A stretch of 6,585 nucleotides of DNA from Thermoanaerobacterium sp. (GCA_029960905.1 JASBVU010000105.1:1-6585), one strand, 5' to 3'; positions 1 through 4,775 are shown, counted from the stretch's first letter. Notes: generated by a model from the sequence alone, not told the origin. Made by a program: numbers and translations.

Positions 1-1
1 T

Positions 2-607
2 GGTACGATGACATATGTTGTATACAATCCTACAGACAATCAACTAACTGTTACATTCTCTGACGGTAAAGTTGTAACTGCCTCTGCAAACAGCTTGACG
101 ATTGACAATGGAAGTTCAAGTTCGACAAATAGTAGTTCGTATCTACCTCAAACTACCTGGTATTTGTTCAATCAACAAATAAACGGTGTAACATCTGCTG
201 GTGAAGACTTACAAACAACTAATAGTTCTGTAACAGGATGGCAACCTACTACTACTATATCAAGTACTACGCAAAATTGGTATTCACCTGCAATTAATGG
301 CACATATAAAGCAGGAACATGGCAATTTATATTATGGACAAACAGCCCAGGTTCTTCTTCTTTGGTGAAAGTGGAAATCTATAAAGTAAACAATGATGGG
401 AGTGGAGAAGCACTTATTGGCTCGCAGACAGTGGATGTAAATACTACTGGTACAGGAAATCATCAATCAATTTTTAACATTTCTACTGATTCAGATATTA
501 ATTTTAATAACCAACGAATAAAGGTTTCTATTACAAAAGTTTCTGGTGTTGATTGTATAATGGCGTATAATACAAATGACTTTCCTACTAGATTAATTAC
601 TCCATGA
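2..607 (+). CDS. Secreted glycan-active protein, C-terminal part (5' end outside window)
   Basis: The frame is open from base 2, so the ATG at 8 is probably internal and the true start lies upstream. Counting from that ATG, residues 1-33 (MTYVVYNPTDNQLTVTFSDGK...) resemble the final beta-sandwich segment of large secreted glucanases; GH81 endo-beta-1,3-glucanases are what I recall as closest, but this is unverified. A Ser/Thr/Asn-rich linker follows (about 34-44). Residues 45-199 form a separate beta-rich domain, rich in Trp, Asn and Thr, that ends in FPTRLITP; this looks like an accessory or carbohydrate-binding module of unknown class. No membrane segment is visible in this part. The stop at 605-607 is followed by an SLH remnant in another frame, which suggests the ancestral protein continued into an SLH anchor. 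If so, the present product would be released from the cell rather than held on the wall. The coding region and secreted character are fairly sure; the enzyme family is not. Confidence 0.72.
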   Translation, partial: GTMTYVVYNPTDNQLTVTFSDGKVVTASANSLTIDNGSSSSTNSSSYLPQTTWYLFNQQINGVTSAGEDLQTTNSSVTGWQPTTTISSTTQNWYSPAINGTYKAGTWQFILWTNSPGSSSLVKVEIYKVNNDGSGEALIGSQTVDVNTTGTGNHQSIFNISTDSDINFNNQRIKVSITKVSGVDCIMAYNTNDFPTRLITP

Positions 608-632
608 GAATTTTTCCAAAACAAAAGAACCC

Positions 633-722
633 AATAACGTATTTGCACCTAAAGGAAATGCTACGAGAGCAGAAGCAGCAGCTATCATATATGGCTTATT
701 AGAAAAAAGCGGAAATATATAA
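633..722 (+). pseudogene. Remnant of a C-terminal S-layer homology (SLH) repeat
   Basis: In a frame different from the preceding ORF, bases 633-719 read NNVFAPKGNATRAEAAA followed by IIYGLLEKSGNI and a TAA stop at 720-722. The F-x-P-x-G-x-ATRAEAA-x-II pattern is the signature end of an SLH repeat, the module that anchors extracellular enzymes to secondary cell-wall polymer in Gram-positive bacteria. Only the last half repeat is present, against the usual three repeats of about 55-60 residues. The same frame has a stop at 594-596, and there is no start or ribosome site, so it cannot be translated alone. It is best read as the broken 3' end of the upstream gene after a deletion plus frameshift. 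Confidence 0.75.
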
Positions 723-729
723 TCATTTC

Positions 730-770
730 AACTGCCAACACTTCTTAAGAAGCTGTTGGCAGTTGGTTTT
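730..770 (+). terminator. Strong intrinsic terminator of the secreted-protein gene
   Basis: An 11-bp perfect inverted repeat (AACTGCCAACA at 730-740, TGTTGGCAGTT at 754-764) is extended inward by CTTC/GAAG (741-744/749-752) with one unpaired C at 753. The tail GGTTTTGTTAGT follows. It lies 8 bases after the stop of the SLH remnant, so it is probably the original terminator of the full-length gene. Confidence 0.85.
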
Positions 771-809
771 GTTAGTGTATAAATTAAAGCATAATTTAGT
801 TGCTTGATA

Positions 810-818
810 TGATATAAT
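810..818 (+). promoter_or_regulatory. Extended -10 promoter candidate
   Basis: TGATATAAT gives a TGn extension plus a perfect TATAAT (813-818). No convincing -35 lies at 16-18 bp upstream, as is common for extended -10 promoters. Transcription would begin near 825. An AAAGGTGA ribosome-site-like sequence at 825-832 has no start codon at proper spacing, so the transcript may be non-coding or may read into the HTH remnant at 957. Confidence 0.45.
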
Positions 819-867
819 TGAATTAAAGGTGATTTATATAACATTTGTAGTTTATCCTGACTTTTGC

Positions 868-929
868 AGTAAAAAGGGATAAAAAAAGCCTTTAAGGCCT
901 TTAAGATAAAGGCTTATGGGCTTTTTACT
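868..929 (+). terminator. Nested hairpin with T-rich exit, terminator or small-RNA 3' end
   Basis: An outer perfect 9-bp stem (AGTAAAAAG 868-876 with CTTTTTACT 921-929) encloses an inner perfect 9-bp stem (AAGCCTTTA 886-894 with TAAAGGCTT 907-915). An alternative register pairs AAAAAGCC (883-890) with GGGCTTTTT (918-926), the A-stem-T form of a bidirectional terminator. It sits about 45 nt after the expected start of the promoter at 810-818. This stretch (771-956) holds no gene I can support. Confidence 0.45.
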
Positions 930-956
930 TTACTTATAAATACAAATAACGGTTCA

Positions 957-1247
957 TTGTTTTATAAAGTGATATCTAATTTTGTAGAAAAATCGTGTCC
1001 AACTAATAGATTAGAAATAAAGGATCCCAATAATAGCAAAGAAATGGAATACAATTTAGCAGAATTAATTAAATATATGGTAAGTGTTGCTGCTGAAAAA
1101 AATCCGCCTAAAATGTATACAACGGGGCAATTAGCAAAATATTTTGGAGTTTCTATTACAACCATTAATAATTGGATAAATGAAAATAGATTTATAGGTG
1201 TAAAGCGAAATGCGATTAATGAAAAAATAAAAATATCTGAATCTTAA
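957..1247 (+). pseudogene. Truncated excisionase/MerR-type helix-turn-helix protein
   Basis: From a TTG at 957 the ORF gives 96 residues. Residues 54-80 (YTTGQLAKYFGVSITTINN, then WINENRFIGV) are a clear helix-turn-helix of the excisionase/MerR superfamily, preceded by an acidic helical N-terminal part (about 20-50). In the relatives I recall, the HTH is followed by a basic wing reading roughly RIPENTLW and a C-terminal tail. Here the protein stops at KISES, where that wing should continue, so it looks cut short. No ribosome site is visible before 957, and the frame is open back to 873, so the start is uncertain; the ATG at 1044 is an alternative. Such small HTH proteins occur as antitoxins or element regulators; its partner is not evident. 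The gene is followed by its own terminator at 1270. Confidence 0.55.
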
Positions 1248-1269
1248 TTGAATTTATTTTCTTATTTTG

Positions 1270-1293
1270 AGCAGGTTTGATTCCTGCTTTTTT
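1270..1293 (+). terminator. Intrinsic terminator after the HTH remnant
   Basis: AGCAGG (1270-1275) pairs with CCTGCT (1283-1288) around a 7-nt loop, followed by a run of six T (1288-1293). The same hairpin, with changes that keep it paired, recurs at 2613-2636 as part of a longer direct repeat. Confidence 0.8.
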
Positions 1294-1340
1294 AATGCTT
1301 GTTAAGCTTCTGATCATTTTAAAGATTTTTCACAAATTTG

Positions 1341-1369
1341 TTGAATTACTTAATCAAAAATGATATCAT
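1341..1369 (+). promoter_or_regulatory. hicA promoter
   Basis: TTGAAT (1341-1346) and TATCAT (1364-1369) are separated by 17 bp, with a TGA extension just before the -10. Transcription should start near 1376, about 55 nt before the hicA ATG at 1432. Confidence 0.7.
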
Positions 1370-1380
1370 ATATAGTATCA
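1361..1380 (+). promoter_or_regulatory. Dyad over the hicA -10 and start, probable HicB operator
   Basis: TGATA (1361-1365) and TATCA (1376-1380) form an inverted repeat, and TGATATCA (1361-1368) is itself palindromic. The dyad covers the -10 and the likely start site, as expected for autorepression by a HicB antitoxin. That this HicB binds here is inferred from position only, and the HicB DNA-binding end is damaged. Confidence 0.45.
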
Positions 1381-1431
1381 AGATGCATAAAATGGTTTTG
1401 TTTTGGTAATGCTTATATATGGAGGATTTCA

Positions 1432-1683
1432 ATGAGTCAAATAGAAAAACTCTTTGAAAAGATAGAGAAGAATCCTAAGAATGTCAGGTATGAACAACTT
1501 GATAAAATTTTGAGGCATTTTGGTTTTGGTGTGCGAGAACCAAAAAGTGGTTCTAGTCATGTAACATATTTTCATCCTAAATTAGCGTATATATTGACAG
1601 TGCCTAAAGATAAACCTTTTGTAAAAGAGATCTATGTTAAAAAAGCTTTAAAGATGATTCAGGATATTAGATATTATGATTAA
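1432..1683 (+). CDS. hicA: HicA family toxin (mRNA interferase)
   Basis: The 83-residue protein has the small dsRBD-like HicA fold pattern. An N-terminal helix leads to LDKILRHFGFGV (23-34), then the GSSH motif at 40-43 with the catalytic His43 in the strand SSHVTYFHP. A C-terminal LTVPKDKPF (55-63) precedes a basic last helix. HicA toxins cleave mRNA and tmRNA in the cytoplasm and are held inactive by HicB. The ATG at 1432 is chosen because GGAGG (1421-1425) lies 6 nt before it; the in-frame ATG at 1360 falls inside the promoter and would add 24 atypical residues. The length fits the family (about 60-85). The frame shows no damage and all motifs are present, unlike its partner genes. It is followed 30 nt later by hicB, in the usual toxin-first order. 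Confidence 0.85.
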   Translation: MSQIEKLFEKIEKNPKNVRYEQLDKILRHFGFGVREPKSGSSHVTYFHPKLAYILTVPKDKPFVKEIYVKKALKMIQDIRYYD

Positions 1684-1713
1684 ATTGGTGTTGATTGGAG
1701 AGGTGTTAGAATA

Positions 1714-2001
1714 ATGGCAAACGAATTAAATTATAAAGTTGAACTTGTTAAACTTTCTGAAAAAGATGGTGGTGGCTATTTAGCGTATGTACCTAAATTG
1801 CCAGGTTGTATGAGTGATGGTGAGACTCCAGAAGAAGCTTTAAAAAACGTTCAAGACGCTATAAAATGCTGGGTAGAAACTGCAAAAGAATTAAACAGAG
1901 CAATTCCTGAATTTGATGAATATAAGGATGAAAATGATTATAGTGGGAAAATTCTTTTAAGAATGCCAAAACTATGCATGGTAATATTTCTGAAATGGTA
2001 G
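1714..2001 (+). CDS. hicB: HicB family antitoxin with frameshifted C-terminus
   Basis: Residues 1-75 are a typical HicB partial RNase H-like domain: GGYLAYVPKLPGCMSDGET (20-38), the PEEAL helix (39-43), and a helix ending ELNRAIPEF. This domain normally occupies the HicA active site and blocks it. A ribbon-helix-helix DNA-binding segment begins at YSGKILLRMPK (76-86), but the frame then reads LCMVIFLKW and stops at residue 95. Shifting by one base at the A run 1969-1972 gives KTMHGNISEMVV, which fits the usual MPKSLH...SE continuation, so one A seems to be missing. Neutralisation of HicA may survive while autorepression is lost. The start ATG at 1714 has AGAGGTG (1699-1705) 8 nt upstream. Confidence 0.8.
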   Translation: MANELNYKVELVKLSEKDGGGYLAYVPKLPGCMSDGETPEEALKNVQDAIKCWVETAKELNRAIPEFDEYKDENDYSGKILLRMPKLCMVIFLKW

Positions 2002-2058
2002 TATAGAAGAATAAGTTTAAAACTTAATCCAGGGTACTTTCGCCTGCCATTGATATAA
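1971..2058 (+). pseudogene. Displaced 3' end of hicB
   Basis: After the presumed one-base loss near 1970, the +1 frame reads TMHGNISEMVV to a TAG at 2004-2006. The original frame then resumes with RRISLKLNPGYF at 2005-2040 and ends at a TAA at 2056-2058. The order SEM, then ISL, then N/Y echoes the EGISLNQY end of HicB ribbon-helix-helix domains, with extra small indels. The first frameshift is well supported; the assignment of the ISL segment is a guess from a short match. Confidence 0.4.
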
Positions 2059-2072
2059 AAAAAAAAAAAAAA
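2057..2072 (+). repeat. A16 homopolymer tract
   Basis: Sixteen consecutive A occur directly after the decayed hicB end. The gap 2059-2187 holds no convincing gene: the short frames after the tract (ATG at 2073, ATG at 2134) stop within a few codons. It does contain the palindrome TGATATATCA at 2154-2163. Confidence 0.9.
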
Positions 2073-2187
2073 TGAACATAAATTAGAATGTGGGAAGTTA
2101 CAAGCAAAACAAAAAATAACCTAAAAGGTAAGCATGAGAGAATAACTAAATATTGATATATCAGAAAATTAGCAATGAGGTGAAATT

Positions 2188-2601
2188 AGGTCTAAGGAAA
2201 AGAAGAAAGCACATGAAAAAATTGAAAACAACGAGATTATACTTAATAAAGTTGCTGGTGAAATAATATCTAATACTATTCTTGAAAATGATGGGGACAT
2301 TAAACCTGTAGAAGAATTTGAATATGAAATATTACATGTTGAGGATAATTATGCTGAAATAAAATTAATAAGTCAAATAGGATTTGAACCAAAGACAATA
2401 TTTAATATTGAAATTGAATTAATAGGAAAATTTAATTTCAAACAAACTATAACAATAAAAAAAATTGAAGAAAATATAATAGATATTTTGAATTTTATGG
2501 CGGATAAAATGAGTTTTATCGTTAGCTTTATTACTAATGAAATGTTAAAACAACCATATGTTTTACCGCCAATTGTTAAATTAAAAAATAATAAAAACTA
2601 A
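2188..2601 (+). pseudogene. SecB-like chaperone, TAC type, with lost start codon
   Basis: An open frame of 138 codons carries no ATG, GTG or TTG near its 5' end. Reading begins AGG TCT AAG GAA AAG AAG, so restoring one base (AGG to ATG) gives MSKEKKKAHEK. AGGTGA (2178-2183) lies 4 nt upstream, in the normal place for that codon. The 137-residue product has a charged N-terminus, alternating beta strands (FEYEILHVED 44-53, YAEIKLISQI 55-64, FNIEIELIGKF 72-82) and a helix NIIDILNFMADKMSFIVSFITNEM (96-119) leading to YVLPPIVKL (124-132). The strand-rich core and the ending helix plus LPPI match the SecB fold. SecB is unusual in Firmicutes, but SecB-like chaperones protect antitoxins in toxin-antitoxin-chaperone modules, which suits its place after hicAB. 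ATT at 2185 could be a rare start, so weak expression is not excluded. Confidence 0.62.
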
Positions 2602-2612
2602 AAAAGTTAAAA

Positions 2613-2636
2613 AGCAGGCTTGATGTCTGCTTTTTT
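2613..2636 (+). terminator. Intrinsic terminator after the SecB-like ORF
   Basis: AGCAGGC (2613-2619) pairs with GTCTGCT (2625-2631), with one G-U pair and a 5-nt loop, followed by a run of six T (2631-2636). Compared with 1270-1293, base changes create the C2619-G2625 pair and turn a G-C pair into G-U, so the stem is kept. Confidence 0.85.
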
Positions 2637-2685
2637 AATGCTTGTTAAGCTTCTGATCATTTTAAGGATTTTTTTCGCAAATTTG

Positions 2686-2715
2686 TTGCAATTGTTTTGT
2701 CCTAAATGTTATAAT
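2686..2715 (+). promoter_or_regulatory. Promoter of the exporter leader
   Basis: TTGCAA (2686-2691) and a perfect TATAAT (2710-2715) are 18 bp apart, and TGT before the -10 gives a TGn extension. Transcription would start near 2722 and give a leader of about 290 nt before the TTG start at 3010. Confidence 0.75.
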
Positions 2716-2745
2716 ATCTGTAGTTTCTCTTTGAAAGGAAAGATT

Positions 2746-2772
2746 GTGATGATTAAGGGTGTTCTTAAATAA
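2746..2772 (+). CDS. Candidate leader mini-ORF (MIKGVLK)
   Basis: GAAAGGAAAG (2733-2742) is a fair ribosome site placed before adjacent GTG (2746) and ATG (2749) codons. The frame reads (V)MIKGVLK and stops at TAA 2770-2772. Its last four codons lie in the 5' arm of the long stem 2759-2769/2871-2881, so a ribosome here would keep that arm from pairing. In Bacillus subtilis the related exporter operon bmrCD is controlled by translation of the leader ORF bmrB, which supports a similar role. The peptide is too short to judge by sequence alone. Confidence 0.4.
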   Translation: MMIKGVLK

Positions 2773-2881
2773 GCCATTAGACTGAAAATGGCAGAAAAAG
2801 TATGGCGTATTAAGTTTTGAGCCGTAAATTTCTGGTAATTTATTGGCTTTATTTGTCATACTTCAAATTGTTTAAGAACAC
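2759..2881 (+). ncRNA. Structured leader RNA upstream of the ABC exporter
   Basis: Four stems nest without conflict. P1 is GTGTTCTTAAA (2759-2769) with TTTAAGAACAC (2871-2881), 11 bp perfect. P2 is GCCATT (2773-2778) with AATGGC (2787-2792). P3 is AAGTATGGC (2798-2806) with GTCATACTT (2855-2863), 9 bp with one G-U. P4, inside P3, is AGCC plus TAAATT (2820-2830) with AATTTA plus GGCT (2837-2848). It lies between a good promoter and an intrinsic terminator, where riboswitches and attenuators sit. I do not recognise the conserved core of any known riboswitch. A small palindromic mobile element is an alternative, but no target duplication is visible. Confidence 0.5.
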
Positions 2882-2904
2882 AGTCCAACACGATCTTTGC
2901 CTTT

Positions 2905-2938
2905 ATACGCAATAATTGCACATATAATTATTGTGTAT
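2905..2938 (+). promoter_or_regulatory. 13-bp dyad around a TATAAT, operator or leader hairpin
   Basis: ATACGCAATAATT (2905-2917) and AATTATTGTGTAT (2926-2938) are inverted copies with one G-U-type mismatch and an 8-base centre. A TATAAT (2923-2928) overlaps the right half; the nearest -35-like TTGCCT (2897-2902) is 20 bp away, longer than ideal. It could be an operator over a second weak promoter, or a hairpin in the leader RNA. Confidence 0.45.
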
Positions 2939-2956
2939 CAAAGTTTGCTTAAAAAG

Positions 2957-2996
2957 ACTGTATAAGACTATGTTCTTGTACAGTTTTTATTTTCTT
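2957..2996 (+). terminator. Intrinsic terminator/attenuator before the exporter operon
   Basis: ACTGTATAAGA (2957-2967) pairs with TCTTGTACAGT (2974-2984), 11 bp with one G-U, and is followed by TTTTATTTTCTT. It ends 14 nt before the first exporter start and lies after the leader promoter, so unless a promoter follows it, it must be conditionally read through. AAGAACA (2874-2880) can pair with TGTTCTT (2971-2977), and CAGTC (2881-2885) with GACTG (2956-2960); both would break this hairpin. Confidence 0.75.
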
Positions 2997-3003
2997 AGGG
3001 GGG
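2997..3003 (+). promoter_or_regulatory. Ribosome binding site fixing the TTG start
   Basis: AGGGGGG is followed by a 6-nt T-rich spacer and the TTG at 3010-3012. There is no other in-frame start nearby, so the first exporter subunit most likely begins at this TTG. Confidence 0.7.
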
Positions 3004-3009
3004 ATTTTT

Positions 3010-4758
3010 TTGAGGAGAGTTTTAAAATACGTCTTAAGGTACAAGTGGTATGTGATAGTGCCGTCTATTGCTATGGTACTGGCAATCGCACTTGATATGT
3101 TTAATCCGTATCTACAGGAGATAATTACCGACAAGGTCTTTATAGGTGGTGATAAGAGCCTTCTTTGGCCAATTTTGTGGGCTTTTATTGCCATCACAGC
3201 ATTGAGGGCAGTATTTGGATATGTAAAGGAGTATATATTTGATGTGCTTTCAGCAAAGATAAGCATAGATATAAAGAAGGATCTCTTTGACCACATTCAA
3301 AGCCTTCCCTTTAGCTTCTTTGACGGAATGAATACAGGTGAGCTTATGTCGAGGATAGGTGAAGATGTTGACAATGTGTGGAGGAGTGTTTCCTTTGGCA
3401 TAAGGCTTTTTATCGAAAACATGATATATTTTATTACTGCATCGACAATACTCTTTTTTATAAACTGGAAGCTTACATTAGTAAGTTTATTAGGAATGCC
3501 TATCATTGGATATCTTGCACTTCAGTTTGAAAAGAAGATCGGCATATCTTATGGGAAGTTAAGCGATCAAGGTGTGCTTATGAATACGGCGGCACAGGAG
3601 AATATAGCAGGTGTGAGGCTTGTGAAGGCATTTGCGAGAGAAAAATACGAGATCATGAAATTTTTAAACTTAAATAATGAAAATTTTGAGCTTAGCATGG
3701 AGCAAAACAGGATAGTTGCTAAGTATTTTCCGCCTATAGATTTTTTGACGAACTTCTCCATAGTCATATTGGTGGTCTTTGGCGGCATGTTGGTAATCAG
3801 AAGTTCTCTATCTATCGGTGAATTAGTGGCTTTTAGCGGATACATCTACATGCTTATATGGCCTATGAGGATGTTGGGATTTTTGACGAATCTGATTGCA
3901 CAGTCAGATGCATCAGCTAAAAAGATAATGAGGATCATGGATATCGTTCCGTATATCAAAGACAGTGAAGATTCTGTAAGGATAAAAGAATTAAAAGGTG
4001 ACGTGGAGTTTAAACATGTGTCTTTTAAGTATGATGATAATATGGTCTTAAAAGATATTAATTTCAAAGTTTCAGCGGGTCAAACTGTAGCAATAATGGG
4101 TACAACTGGTTCTGGAAAGTCGTCTTTAGTAAATCTTATTGGCAGGTATTACGATGTTTGCGACGGTGTCGTATATGTCGACGGCTACGACGTAAGACGC
4201 ATAAATCTTCACGATTTGAGAAGCCAGATGGCAGTTGTGCAGCAGGATACATTTTTGTTTTCTGAAAGCATCGAGGAGAATGTGAAATTCGGGAAAGAAG
4301 ATGCATCATTTGAAGAGGTGAAAGAAGCATTAAGGCTGGCTTGTGCAGATGATTTTGTTGAGGAGTTTGACGACAAGTACGATACGATAGTAGGTGAAAG
4401 GGGTATTGGCTTGTCAGGTGGTCAAAAGCAAAGGATAGCCATTGCGAGAGCCCTTATAAGGGATGCGAAGATATTGATACTTGATGATGCAACATCTGCA
4501 CTTGACATGGATACAGAATTTAGACTTTTAAAAAATTTAAGTGAAAGGCGGAAAAACGCTACGACGTTCATAATTGCCCATAGAATATCGGCTGTTAAAA
4601 ATGCAGACATGATCCTTTACATGGAAGATGGACGTATCGTTGAGAAGGGAACCCATGATGAACTTCTTAAGAAGAGAGGTAGGTATTACGAGATTTACCT
4701 CGAGCAGTTTAAAGATTTTAGCGATGAAGAGTACAGCATCCCGGATGCTTGCAGCTAA
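3010..4758 (+). CDS. Heterodimeric ABC exporter, subunit with degenerate Walker B (BmrC/TM287-like)
   Basis: This 582-residue half-transporter is membrane-spanning at its N-terminus (about 12-33, 52-73, 130-150, 153-172, 245-265, 270-298) and has a C-terminal nucleotide-binding domain from about 333. Visible motifs are Walker A GTTGSGKS (364-371), Q-loop Gln412, signature LSGGQ (468-472), Walker B ILILDD (488-493), D-loop SALD (496-499) and H-loop His524. The residue after the Walker B Asp, normally the catalytic Glu, is Asp493. This is the mark of the non-catalytic half in heterodimeric type IV exporters such as BmrC or TM287. With its partner 33 nt downstream it should export drugs or lipophilic compounds from the cytoplasm; the substrate cannot be told. 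The 5' region carries an attenuator-like leader. The length is normal and no lesion is seen. Confidence 0.9.
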   Translation: MRRVLKYVLRYKWYVIVPSIAMVLAIALDMFNPYLQEIITDKVFIGGDKSLLWPILWAFIAITALRAVFGYVKEYIFDVLSAKISIDIKKDLFDHIQSLPFSFFDGMNTGELMSRIGEDVDNVWRSVSFGIRLFIENMIYFITASTILFFINWKLTLVSLLGMPIIGYLALQFEKKIGISYGKLSDQGVLMNTAAQENIAGVRLVKAFAREKYEIMKFLNLNNENFELSMEQNRIVAKYFPPIDFLTNFSIVILVVFGGMLVIRSSLSIGELVAFSGYIYMLIWPMRMLGFLTNLIAQSDASAKKIMRIMDIVPYIKDSEDSVRIKELKGDVEFKHVSFKYDDNMVLKDINFKVSAGQTVAIMGTTGSGKSSLVNLIGRYYDVCDGVVYVDGYDVRRINLHDLRSQMAVVQQDTFLFSESIEENVKFGKEDASFEEVKEALRLACADDFVEEFDDKYDTIVGERGIGLSGGQKQRIAIARALIRDAKILILDDATSALDMDTEFRLLKNLSERRKNATTFIIAHRISAVKNADMILYMEDGRIVEKGTHDELLKKRGRYYEIYLEQFKDFSDEEYSIPDACS

Positions 4759-4775
4759 AATATTCGTCAAACGAT

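Larger units (their letters stand above)
1270..1369 (+). repeat. Direct repeat, copy 1 (terminator plus promoter)
   Basis: This segment matches 2613-2715 at an offset of 1343 bp. Bases 1284-1322 are identical to 2627-2665 (39 bp). The similarity continues in both directions through the terminator hairpin on the left and, with two small indels, to the -10 element on the right. The two copies bracket the hicA-hicB-secB-like genes. Confidence 0.85.
2613..2715 (+). repeat. Direct repeat, copy 2 (terminator plus promoter)
   Basis: This is the second copy of 1270-1369. After the 39-bp identical core (2627-2665) it has a 2-base longer T run, CGCAAATTTGTTG in place of CACAAATTTGTTG, and one extra C before AATT. 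The last 22 bases up to the -10 match copy 1 at 14 positions. Confidence 0.85.

Noticed and set aside
868..929. Nested hairpin as a transposon end (IS200/IS605 type)
   Set aside because: No transposase gene or matching second end is in the window; a terminator reading is simpler.
1360..1431. Longer HicA starting at ATG 1360
   Set aside because: It would begin upstream of the predicted transcription start and lacks a ribosome site; the ATG at 1432 has a good one.
2662..2859. Minus-strand 65-residue ORF
   Set aside because: It overlaps the promoter and the structured leader, has no ribosome site, and its frame is explained by the antisense of the RNA stems.
2759..2870. Plus-strand reading with internal stops (NKPLD, KWQKKYGVLSFEP, GNLLALF) as a decayed transposase
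   Set aside because: No recognised transposase motif, and the nested stems explain the segment better.
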